Shown here: one piece after another, positions 47,889 through 59,311 of the stretch
Layout: every line of letters begins with the position of its first letter
Numbering within the stretch: position 1 is the first letter of the stretch
Origin: Avena insularis
Lineage: Eukaryota > Streptophyta > Magnoliopsida > Poales > Poaceae
Reading direction: 5' to 3'
Length of the DNA: 64,000 nucleotides
Assembly: GCA_023614405.1 (NCBI GenBank)
Contig: CM042685.1
Coordinates: 83,070,684-83,134,683, forward strand
Program-made: the position numbers and the translations under genes
The notes under the pieces: model-generated
What the model was told of the DNA's origin: nothing
The model's input: only the letters and a program-made list of their open reading frames with translations
The model's database searches: none

Positions 47889-50800
47889 GATCTATCCCCC
47901 TTACGAGAATCTCGACCCGAGATTCCAAAGGTAGGAAGAGAGATAGAGAGAGAAAGGAACAGGGCCACTCTAGAGATAAGAGGGAAACACACTAACCAAC
48001 TCACAGAGTATCTCATGGTCAACACATGAATGGAGTGTTTAGAAACAACTTTGAGATGACAAACATGAAACACATCGAGGTAATAGAGGAACAAGAGGAG
48101 AAAGTTGCAAGTTGTTGGATAGATGGTCTTCATAAGGATTGAGACCATGGAGCTTACAGAAGAGTTTAAGCTTCTACAGAATAGAGCTTACAACAGGAAG
48201 AACATGACCATAGACTTTGGTAGGGAACCTCTACCAAACGGCTTAAGTAGAGATTTCAGGTTGCAGAGATATGGATCAACAAAACCAAGCTGTTGAACTA
48301 CTTTTGACATAAAAGGGTCACTATTTCATCCAACAGAAGGTCAAGGCAAAAATGTGTTTTGATGGAGAGGAGTCGTAAGAGTCACATGGAACATGTAGCA
48401 AGAGGAACTACAGATTACCAAAATCGTAGTCACTCCTGAAACATGGTTGAGAAAGCAAAGGAAACTCTTTATTCATCCAGGTATACCAAAATCTTTTCCA
48501 AAGATTAGGGTATCACTTTACACCACTAGATGATTTGTAAGAAGATTCCTGATAACACGAGAAGAAAGAAACTTCATTTTCAGACTTCAATTTCTTGTCA
48601 CAACAATGATTGCCAACAAAAAGAGTCTGGAGGATCGACCGAGAGACATTTAGCAACTCTACTTTAAATGTTCTCCTTGATGTTCGAGAAATCAGACATC
48701 AAGTAAAGGTCGGACTTCGGATACAAAGGAAACCATAAGCCCAAATCCTATAGTAAGTCATAGAAGATGCCTCATGAAGAGTGGTTGTTATTGCTGAATC
48801 AAGAGAATATGACGAAGGGGTCTTTCCGGCTAAGTGTGTCAACCATTACATCAATCTTGGTAGATTTTCAAAGAGACCTATGTCAAAACCTTGAGGAACA
48901 CCAACCATCATTGCTGCTTGAGATTCAGCTTTGGTTAGGTGAAATAATAATTCAGACTCAGCATGTTCGAATAGAAAGTTTGCAACATTTATGGCGATGG
49001 TAAAGTTACTAGATTCTCAAGATATGGACTATAGTATCAAACTCCAGAAGACTGAGCTAGATTGCTAGACCTATGCATTAGCAATTTGTCAAAAGACAAC
49101 TACATACACATAAGGTGCTAACAACAAAACACACATGTGTCCTTAAGGAACGGAGATAACGCTACTCGAATCCATAGCGACATCTTTCAACATTTGCACG
49201 TGAATCGGAGAAGGTTAGTTCTAACATCCAGAACACATACTTCGAAATGACCCAAAGAAGGTTCTCGAAAGTTTCCAACATTAATGCCAAATGCTCCATA
49301 TGAGTCAAATCTAGCATGGAGAAGATAAGGATGTCATCGATGGGCTCAACAACAAACTTATCGATACACTCCAAGAAGATGGACTCATATGTTGTATAAC
49401 AAGGCAAGATTATTGGTCAAACCAAAGACATGAAGATGTACCCAAGTGAAACATCACAAGAAGAAACATCATCAAGATAATCCTTGGAACTGAGTTTGAT
49501 TTGACGATGATCCAAATCAAATCAAAGATGGGGACAGATAATATATCCATGAAGTAAATACTACCTTGCTTCAACACTAACAAAACTAGACATCCCATTA
49601 CAAAGGAACTGGGTCGGCTAGAACTTTTATCTTACAACTCTCCAAGTTGTTGTTTAAGCTCAACCAACTAGTTTAGGGGTATCCAGTACAGATCCTTGGA
49701 GAAAGGAGCAGTTCAGAGAACTTGCTTGCTCAAGAACTTGACAAAACGGTCATGTGGCATCATGGCGATGCTTCTAGGAAGACATCTAGAATATCACGAA
49801 CCACCGATATGTCAGTTAGTTCGAGAGGAAACTTGCTTGGTAAGGCAAGAAGACGTAGTCTTAGAGCTTCAGCACAAGCCTAACTCTTTGACCGAAGAGA
49901 GTGTACCAGAATAACGGACTTGGTAGCACAATCAAACTTTGCTTAGTGATAGGATTAACCAATCATGCTAAGAATGACACGAAGGTCCTTGGAGATCAAA
50001 ACAATAATAACTGCTAAGAATCTCAGGTGTCCACATTATTACGCACACGCATTACTCACGAGCACGAAGGCTCGAGGAAGGGTGGGTAAAGATGTGTGTG
50101 AATATCACTTCAGTAAGGGGTCATGAAACTTAGCACGACCTCTTAGTATAAAAGGGTGTGATACTTTAAGGTGGAACAAACAGAAGATTATCAATGCCTC
50201 TTAATCTGCGGATTACAACACTTTGACCTGGTCCTAGATATGAGGAGGTACTGGAGTTTCTTTCTCCTAGACATATCAAAATGGTTTGTCTTGAGGGACC
50301 ACAAGAGTATCTTACTTCGGAAGACACCGATGCACATTTACTCCTTGGCTACCAACTGGTAGACGAAGGTCGGAAAACAACAAGGGGAGAAGAACATGCT
50401 CAAGATAGAATCCTGAGATGTGGATGCATAGATTAACAATCTTCCGAAAACCAATGCAAGGAAGGGAAAAGGTGTGGCAGAGTCACGAATATAGATGCAA
50501 GACTCACGAGGAGTACTCTTGTCGTGATCTATTTGGTTCCATTAAAGAACATCTGCCATAGCATGTGGTAGGGGAAGTCCTTAATTGTCACAATTCAATC
50601 GCGACAATGACCACAAGCTTGAAGACTGGAATTGTACTACCAGCCATCCTGAGGTAATGTGTGAACATTAACAACAGGGGTCAACAAAAGGATCTTGGGT
50701 TAAAGGTCAGCTTCATGTACTAGATTCGTAACACCAGAATCTAGCACAATCCGGGATCTTAGGTTCAGGTCCAAGGGTTAGAACCCAAGAAAGGAGGTAA

Positions 50801-51332
50801 CTACTACTTGAGTGACATAGCATACACTGCAAGTTAGTAACCACGAGGTAACTTCCAACATAAGAAACAACCTCTGAAGTACCCAAACAAACAAAAAGGA
50901 GGCACGCGAGGTGAAAGGAAACCTCGAATCCTAGAACAGAACACTGCAGATCCAACAATATAATATTGTGGGTCCAAAGATAGAGAGATCATGATGGAAA
51001 GGAATCTCTCAGCTGACCAAGAGCAAAGGAAAACAAGGGATTCACAACACACACAACTATAAATAATTCAACACTAGGTCAACTGGCTGAGAAACGACAT
51101 GCCTAGAAGGCACCTAAGTTTTGAAAGTCCAGAAGAGATATCAACACTTTTCCAAAATCAACATCAGATAAGATAATCCAGAGTTAGAGCGAAACTGGAT
51201 AAGGAGAAAAGAAGCATACTAGAGTTTTCGCAAATACTTTTCATCTTTCAAAATAGTTTTCACAAACACTAGACTCAACATCGACCAATAGAAAGGTTTT
51301 CCTACGGTCGGTACTTCTCTGATACCAAGAAC
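47889..51332 (-). pseudogene. Element G internal region, decayed pol
   Basis: About 3.4 kb, shorter than a full gag-pol and heavily mutated. The clearest remnant is RT at 49600-49162 on the minus strand, where FLECIDKFVVEPIDDILIFS corresponds to the conserved catalytic region of Ty3 RT (first position of the xIDD motif altered to Pro). It is followed by the EHLALML helix and a W/F...F stretch. Gag, protease and integrase cannot be delimited by eye. Confidence 0.65.
51317..51327 (-). other. Primer binding site of element G
   Basis: TGGTATCAGAG on the minus strand, five bases from the LTR remnant; initiator-Met tRNA type. Confidence 0.75.
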
Positions 51333-51566
51333 TGTGACACCCCCGAGATCAGGGCTAAATAAATCCTAGACCTCCGTTTGAAATAAGCTTAACCTTGAGA
51401 TCGAGAATATCCAGTGAAGAATATGTAACACAGCAGTGACCCTATGACACAAAATTTATTACAGCAAACTCATAACTAAGAAGAGAACCAAAAATATTAC
51501 AAGCAGAGGTCACTGACTACAAACATCAAACAACGGAAGGCAAATTATGCTATTAAGTATAGCAAA
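51333..51566 (-). repeat. Element G 5' LTR remnant
   Basis: Matches 44466-44710 (GACACCCCCGAGATCAGGGC and onward) and stops at ...AAGTATAGCAAA, where the left copy continues AATTAACAAATGG. Confidence 0.85.
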
Positions 51567-51570
51567 CTTA

Positions 51571-54500
51571 TGGTTCAGCGAGTTGCGCTGATTCGAACTA
51601 GGTTAGTTTCGTTTGCTGGGGCGCCGTGGATCATCGCTGACAACCACCCACTGACGGTGGTGGTGGTGCTGACGCCATAGCGACGTCACGCCGACGCCAC
51701 CCTGGACCCAGTCCTCTGTTTGACCTGGTCTTTGTCTCGTGTGGTAGTGACGTGGCCCAGGGCCCATGTGTCATTGTCTAGAAGTAGAATAGGGTCGGTA
51801 ACAAACACATTTACTGGCCCACTAGTCAGTGACTAGGGCTAGGTGTGGGTGCGGTGTAAAAAGTTATTTCCTGTTTAAGAAAGAATAAAAGATATAAATC
51901 CAAATACACATATTCCAGAAATTAAATAAAGTGATTAAAACTTGTTAAAACTATAACTTTTGATTTATAGTTTAGAAAATATGTATAATATATGAAAATG
52001 TTTAGAAAAATAAAATCTATAACTTAAAACTATTATTAAACCTTATTATGATAACAATTTAAATAATAATTATTTACTAAAGATTTTAAAGGTAATAAAA
52101 CTTTGATAATTCATATCCCAATAATAGTAAATGTTAAAAATATGAATAAAATACCAAAAATCTGAGAAAAATAAGAACTATAATTTAAAAATATAATCAT
52201 GCATTATTATTTCACTTACTTAAATATTTATTATTTATTAAGTATTTATAAAGTAATAAATCTTAGAAAAATGATATCTTATTATTTATAAATAATAACA
52301 AAAACTATAATATACCAAAATGATCATAAAAATAATATTTACAAGTTAAAAATACAATATTCCACTGTTGAGTTCAATAAATATTCAAATACTTTAATAA
52401 CTTGAATTTTAAATCTATTTCCTTAGTTTAAAATTCATATAAGGGTTAATAAAATTTGTTAATGTTTTTAAAATTAGTCACTCAAGTCTAATACATAAGT
52501 ATTAGTCTTGAATATTAATAATAAGTCATAATGATTCAAAACATTAGAAATACTATTATATTGAATTATCCTTCTACTATATGAATAATTTATTTTCTAA
52601 AAAGATCTTTAACAATTATAAAATCTTCAAGAATGATATATAAATCAAATCGAACCTTATAATGAACTAAATCCAAAAATAATTCATGAGTAGTCCCTAG
52701 TACTATTTATTTATCCACAAACCACAATCACACCTTTATAAGGAAACAAGAAATCTTGTTCCACTACAAAATTAAGAGACCACTACTTAAATAGAAGAAT
52801 AACCATTCTTAAGTAACTTTAATAAAACATTACCAAGTACCCAAAGTACAAATGTCATAAGTAATACATTTTCAAGCATCTATGTTTTAAAGTTAACTTT
52901 AGTCTACAAGACTCTAAATATAATACTAAAGACATTATTATATGTTTTATAGTTAACTTTGGTCTGATATAATTAAGTCATAAAGCATCTCAATCTCAAA
53001 CTATTCAAGCAAGCACAATAACATCGACCAGACTCAACTAACCATAAAGATTGTTTAGACCTTAGAAAAGAAATCTTTTCTTCAAATGTTATTCTTTTTG
53101 CCACTTCAAACAAGAACTCCTATACAAGCAATCTTGGGTAGCATTTCACATTTTTTGTGAGTCTCATTATTTTATGATATTGTAATTATATGATTGTTTC
53201 ACAGACACTCACAAGCCTTAGTAAGAAGCACAAGTATGAAACTTATCTAAAAGGGACAACACATTCTAAAGTAACCATTTCCGGAATCCAAGCCCTAGAA
53301 CAACGTTATCCTCGGGATTCGCGTTTATAAAGTGCATCACATTACTTATGCATCAGAGCATATTGATTCTTTAAATATTAGTCCTTACCGGACCAATGAT
53401 GATGATTTCAGATTTTGGATCTTATACTGTCTTGAAGACCGTGAGTGCATAATCTTGCAATCACACAAGGCAAGTTCACACTTGCTCATGTCCTTTGATT
53501 TTTTTCTATAAATTATTTTACAAATCCAGTGTTGTCATCACTTGCATTTCAAAAAGGTTAGAAAACATTATTTTTGTAATAAAATGATTATAGGTTATTT
53601 ACCATTAGGTAATAACGTACTATGAAAGTTCTGGTGGTAAAGGAACATATTATCTAGGACTTAACAACCAATGTCGCCAGTGATTCTAGCGTCGTATATT
53701 ACGCGTTAACCATGGGATTTGGAATGGGACGGAGAAGTCAGCTGTATCCTTTTCCTCTTGTATGGAGGCAAGACGACCTTAACGTGACGTTGTGATTCCT
53801 TGCGCGGATCCAACATATGGGTGAGCACCCTTACGCCCCACACTTTTGGTGTCTAGATTATCTATGGATGGTGTTTACTGGATGGACCATTTACTATGGC
53901 ACTTGCCAGGGCAACACCAGGTCATGGAGTCTTTGGGAACTCATCAGTCTTTAGCCTGCTCGAAAGGGGGCTTAACACAAATGAGCCAGCCCGAAGGATC
54001 GTGCAGACATATGAGGTCGCGGAGAGGGCAGTGATTGGCTTGGATCATCTACTGGGCCCCACAACATGGAATTGTGGACGGGTAAGATGCCCGGTTGTGC
54101 AACAAGGAGTTGATCTCTCCTAGGAAAAGTAACGCACCTCTGCAGAGTGTAAGAACTATAACTTGTTACTCCTTGTTCCGGGAAGGTGCTGCGAACGCTG
54201 CGAGAAAGGAACTCCATGAAAGTTCTGGTAAACCCGTGAAGGCTGACGGACATAGCTTTTCAAAATAAAAGCAACCTTTGAAGAAATGTTTACGAAAACT
54301 TGCATTGCCTACGACCTACGGTCTGTGGTTGTAGTTATAGTGCATCAAACACTCCATTTCTAGTGAACTTACTGAGTATGCTCGTACTCAAAGTATATTC
54401 TTAACCCTTGATAGATTTTGGAGCCAATACAGACGACATCTACATCAAGTTATGCTCCAGGACTCATCATCCAAAGCTAAAGCTATTCAACGAAGACAAG

Positions 54501-54884
54501 GAAGTCATCATATACATCAACTCAAGTGAAGACGAAGCTAATAAATAGATATGAATATCATCTCAAGCCAAAGAAGCTATTTCTGTAGTGTATTGCAATA
54601 GCAGCAATGCGAGACCATTAGTTAGCACACTAGTTTAACTAGTATAACAGTATTTGAGCTGTTAATCTTTGATTCTTCATTTTAATAAGTTCTTTCTCTC
54701 TTACCCTAGAGTGTTATCTGCATCTTGTGTAAAGAGTGAGTTGTAACCTTTAGCCATGTATTGGACCCGCTGTGTTTCTGTTGTGCCATTCTGAGGGATG
54801 TAATACTAGTGAACGGTGTTTCATTTGTGTTATGTCAACGACTATAATATACTACATCATGCAGTGGTATGCTGGGTCACCGCA
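51571..54884 (+). repeat. Element E right LTR remnant
   Basis: Begins abruptly with GGTTCAGCGAGTTGCGCTGA, equivalent to 41298 in the left LTR, and runs collinear with it to 54705. It then adds the terminal 179 bp ending ACCGCA. Small indels distinguish the copies. No gene. Confidence 0.85.
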
Positions 54885-54889
54885 CCTAT

Positions 54890-55200
54890 GCATCTATTTG
54901 CTAATCTATGAGGGACAAGCTGATTGCCACTATGCTATATTTCTGTATGTGAAACAAACAAACGTTTTTCAATGCATGTTATTCATGATATTTGTTTGTA
55001 GCTTGTCATGTTGCATGCATAGTTACTATGTCCTATTGTTAGAACTCCATCTTTCATGCACATGTTTAGAGTTCTTTGATCCTAGCTTTCAATGCCTGCA
55101 AATGGTTGGATCTTTATTATGAGGGTGCATGTCACATCAAAAATTATTCTTTTATCACTTACCTACTCAAGGACGAGCAGGAGTTAAGCTTGGGGATGCT
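54890..55200 (+). other. Element C distal internal region and PPT
   Basis: Continuation of the C internal region after E. Ends with GGACGAGCAGGAGTTAAGC and TTGGGGATGCT directly before the 3' LTR; the purine-rich part is the probable plus-strand primer. Confidence 0.7.
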
Positions 55201-56756
55201 TGATACGTCAGAAACGTATCTATAATTTTTGATGCTCCATGATTGTTTAGTATCTACTTTGCTTTGCTTCTCTACACTTTGAGGTGATTTTTACATGTTT
55301 TCTGGTAATAACCTACTAACAAGTTGCCATATTGACAGTTGCCTGTTTTCTGCTGTTTTTGGTTTCATAAAATCTAGTAAAGAAATATTCTCAGAATTGG
55401 ACGGGACAAATGTCAAAGTCAATTACTTTCCCTGGGGAACAAGAAGTACAGAGGGGATACGAAGAAGCGGGACAGGGCGGCCAAACCCCCCTAGGCGCGG
55501 CCAGGAGTGGGCCCGCGCCTAGGTAGGGTTTGACCCTCCTGGTGGCCTCCTCGACCTCCCCCTTCGCCTATAAGAAGCCCCCGATGCCGAAACCCTAAGC
55601 ACCCGATCAAATCTCCACGAAACCGTCTGTAGCCCCCACCATCGTCCCTAGGTCGGGGGGGTCTGAAGTTCTTCCCGGCACCCTGCCGGAGGGGAGATCA
55701 TCCCGGACTCCTTCTCTCCGGTATGATGTGTGAGTAGTTCCACCTTGGACTATAGGTCCATGTAGTAGCTAGATGGTTGTATCTCCTCCTTTGTGCTTTC
55801 ATGTATAGATCTTGTGAGCTCCGTTCATGATCAAGATTTAATCTATTTGTAATCATGCATGTTGTGTTTGCGGGGATCCGATGTATATTGATATTATTAT
55901 GTTGGTTTGATAAATGGTTTTGTCTTTATGATTCTACCATGTTTGTGTTGTTTGTGATCTTGCATGCTCTCCGTTGTTAGTAGCTATCTTGGCCAAGTAG
56001 TTGCTAGTGACTCCAAGAGGGAGTATTTATGCTCGATTGTGGGTTCATGCCTCTAGTTTCCAAGGGAAGTGACATAAATCTCTTCGGTTGTAGATGTGCT
56101 GTTGCTACTAGGGAGAAAACAATGGTATCTTATTCATGGAACATGTGGACTGTTTACCTTACACACTTTGCTTAAAGCAGTTGTTTGTTGCTTGCAAATT
56201 AATACTGGAGGAGGTTCGGATGATAACCTGAAGGTGGAATTCTAGTCATAGATGCAGTTGGATGGCGGTCTATGTATCTTGTTGTATTGCCCAATCGAAT
56301 CTCATAGGATGTTTCTGACTAGTAATTACATTTTTATGCCTTGCTCAGTTCCTGTCAATTGCCCTGCTGTAATTTGTTTACCCTTCATGCCATGTTGTTT
56401 ATCTAAGAACAGCACCTCTAGTGAACTATGGACCCCGGTCCAATCTTTACCATTGATACATCTTCCACTGTTACTTGTTTACTTGCTGCAAACCATTACC
56501 TTCCACACCATAAGTTTAATCCTTTGTTATAGCAAACCGGTGAGCTTGGCAACCTCACTATTTCGTTGGGGCAAAGCCTTGAGTTTGTGTTGTCCAGGTC
56601 TCCGTGTTGCTTGCAACACCTGTGTGACATTTCCTTCCTCCTAATGGTTCGATAACCTCAGTTTCTATCTGAGGGAAACTTGCTGCTGTGCTCCTTCATA
56701 CCTTGCTCTTGGGGTTTTCAATGAAGCGAGCCCATGACAAGTGCTTGGCACCATCA
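55201..56756 (+). repeat. Element C 3' LTR
   Basis: 1556 bp copy of 31915-33473 with scattered substitutions, ending CACCATCA, then TSD GAGGA at 56757-56761. Confidence 0.93.
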
Positions 56757-56761
56757 GAGGA

Positions 56762-57073
56762 GGAGGAGGAATAAGAGGTTGTCGAAGAAGAGCGTGAGCC
56801 TCCTTTGGCGACTCACAAGACGCATGGCCAGAAGCGTCGCGAGACCGAGGCTAGTGATAGCCTCGGCAAGGGAGACAGCGACTCAGAGGTCGTCGTGGAG
56901 GAGAGTTCTCGACGGGATCCGATGCATTCCAAACCCGTGGCCGAATCGAAGGCTCCACCAAATCAGAAGCACCAGACGAGCCTGCTGGAGATGGGGCTGT
57001 CGCGGCCCATTGGGCCAAAGCTGGAGAAGCCTCTGCACATCACCACCGGGTTGCGAGCCATCCCGGTCGCCAA
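56762..57073 (+). pseudogene. Antisense gene of B, rest of exon 2
   Basis: Acidic low-complexity start, then a block homologous to exon 2 of A: SLLEMGLSRPIGPKLEKP and ITTGLRAIPVAK. The donor CCAA|GTAAGT at 57074 is at the same codon position as in A (CCAA|GTAAGT at 9920). One TAA lies near 56775. The following intron ends TTTTGTAG at 57153, and element D is inserted six bases later. Confidence 0.75.
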
Positions 57074-57159
57074 GTAAGTGTTGATATCTTCGTCCTTTAA
57101 GCTTTACACATTTGTTTGGATTTTCTGAGTTTGCTAATCGTCATGTTTTGTAGGGGTAG

Positions 57160-59311
57160 TGTGGTGACCCAGCATACCACTACATGATGTAGTACACTAT
57201 AGTCGTTGACATAACACCAATGAAACACCGTTAACTAGTATTACATCCCTCAGAATGGTACAACTGAAACACAGCAGGTCCAAGACATTATTATAGGTTA
57301 CAACTCGACTCTTTACAAAAGATCCATAGAACATTCTAGGTTAAAGAGAGAGAAAGAATCTTCTTACAAAGAAGAATCAAAAATAAATAACTCAAAAATG
57401 ATCATACTAATAAGACTAGTATCTAAACTATTGGTCTGGCATTGCTGCTATTGCAATGCACTATAGAAGTAGGTTCTATGGCTAGAGATTATATTCCTAT
57501 CTAATCAATAACTTCATCTTCACTTGAGTTGATGTATATGTTGACTTTCTTGATTTATTGAAGAACTTTAGCTTCCGGTGATGATTCCTGGAGCATAACT
57601 AGATGTAAACATCGTCTGTACTGGCTTTAGAACCTAGCAAGGGTTAAGAAGATACTTTGAGTATGAGCGTACTCAGCAAATTCACTAGAAAAGGAGTGTT
57701 TGATGCACGATATCTATAGCTATAGACCGTAGGTCGTAGGCAATACAAGTTTTCATAAACATTTCTTCAAAGGTTGCTTTTATTCTGAAAAGCTATGTCC
57801 GTCAGCCTTCACGGGTTTACCAGAACTTTCATGGAGTCCTTTCCCGCCGCGTTCGCAGCTCCTTCCCGAAACAAGGAGTAACAAGTTATAGTTCTTACAC
57901 TCTATAGAGGTGCGTTACTTTACCCATGAGAGATCTTAGCTTTGTTGCACATCCGAGTTGCAGGCTCGTTCACATGTCCTTAGTGTGAGGCCCAGACTAA
58001 GATCCAAGCCAATCACTGCCTTCTCCGCGACCCCGCATGTCTCCTTGGTGTACGCCAGCCCACCTATTGAATTACGACAATTGGCAGTACAAACCGTTCA
58101 GATGCTGAAACTATCATGGGACATTGAGGGTTCCCACCCATATGCTGCATATCCTCTATGAATTACCAATTAATATGCATGCTACGATTGATAACAGCCA
58201 CGACCCGCACATCCGGCTCCATGCGAGAGGGAAAAGATACAGCTGACTTCTCCGTCCCATTCCAAATCTCATGGTCAACGCGTAATATACGGCGCAAGAA
58301 TCACTGGCGACATTGGTTTTTAAGTCCTAGATAATATGTTCCTTTACCATCGGAACTTTCATAGTAGGTTATTACCTCATGGTAAATAACCTATAATCAT
58401 ATTATTATGAAAATAGTGTTTTCGGACCATTTTCAAATGCAGGTGATGACAACACTGGATTTGCAAAATAATTTACAGAAAATAATCAAAGCACATGAGC
58501 AAGTGTGAACTTGCCTTTTGTGATTGCAAGATTATGCACTCACTGTCTTCAAGACAATATAAGATCAAATATCTGAAATCAGCATCATTGGTTCGGTAAG
58601 GACTAATGTTTAAAGAAGCAAGATGCTCTTATGCATAAGTAATGTAATGCACTTTATAAATGCGAATCCCCGGAATAAGCGTTGTTCTAGGGTTTGGATA
58701 CTGGAAATGATGTCTTTGAAATGTGTTGTACTTTTAGATAAATTTCACATTTGTGCTTCTTGTTAAGGCTTGTGAGTGTGTGTGAAACAACATGTATTTA
58801 TAATAACATAAGACAATGAGATCCACACCAATGTGAAATATTACACAAGATTGCTTACATTATAATTGTTTATCTTCAAATTTTAGTTTACAAGTAATGT
58901 ACTTAATAAGGAACTTAAGTGTTTACCATCCTAAGTATACAAGTAAGGTTTGAAACAATGTGATTGTGATTAGTTGTCATCTGTTAATTATGATGAGAGT
59001 CCTTGAATTTAATTTGTTAAGAGTTGGAAATACTATTATAAGGTTTGTTGATTGAAGTGGCAAAACGAATAACTTTTGAAGAAAAGATTCCTTTTCTAAG
59101 GTCTAAACAATCTTTGTGGTTAATCCAATGGGGTCGATGTTGTTTGTGCTTGCTTGAATAGTTTGGACTTGAGATACTTTACGACTTAACTATAACATAC
59201 CAAAGTTAACTATAAAACACATAACAAAGTCTTTAGCCATATATTTAAAGTCTTGTAGACTAAAGTTAACTTTAAGGATGTAGATAGATTTAAGGTGTAT
59301 TGCTTATGATA
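57160..59311 (-). repeat. Element D: E-family LTR in minus orientation, interrupted
   Basis: Starts TGTGGTGACCCAGCATACC and is the reverse complement, with divergence, of the terminal part of the E LTR (about 52860-54884). Shared blocks include the GACCTACGGTCTGTGG equivalent and ACCATTAGGTAATAACC. It abuts B sequence GGTAG (57155-57159, candidate TSD) on the left and is cut by H at 59312. The remainder lies beyond the window. Confidence 0.8.

Larger units (their letters stand above)
44466..51566 (-). mobile_element. Element G: minus-strand gypsy element with truncated 5' LTR
   Basis: On the minus strand: 5' LTR remnant (51566-51333), PBS TGGTATCAGAG (51327-51317), decayed internal region, PPT GTAAGGGGGATAGATC (47904-47889), 3' LTR 47888-44466. 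The initiator-Met-type PBS and RT remnant indicate Ty3/gypsy, plausibly the Tekay/Del side. Only about 234 bp of the 3.4-kb 5' LTR remain before the sequence switches into E. Confidence 0.82.
38171..54884 (+). mobile_element. Element E: long-LTR gypsy element reduced to two partial LTRs
   Basis: Outer ends TGTAACATCCCAGCAT and ATGCTGGGTCACCGCA are flanked by TSD CCTAT at 38166-38170 and 54885-54889. The left LTR occupies 38171-44465 and is split by element G. The right LTR remnant is 51571-54884. Bases 41296-44465 and 51571-54705 are two copies of the same LTR segment. E's internal region, the first about 3.1 kb of its right LTR and the last about 180 bp of its left LTR are missing. Confidence 0.8.
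31915..56756 (+). mobile_element. Element C: Athila-like gypsy element with gag and protease only
   Basis: LTRs at 31915-33473 and 55201-56756 start TGATACGTCAGAAACGTATC and end CACCATCA or CGCCATCA. TSD GAGGA is at 31910-31914 and 56757-56761. An Asp-tRNA-type PBS, an Athila-type gag and a DLGSS protease are present; no RT, RNase H or integrase is seen. The internal region is interrupted at 38171-54884 by element E. Without E it would be about 8.1 kb. It resembles the large non-autonomous Athila-related families common in wheat and barley; exact family not assigned. Confidence 0.92.
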
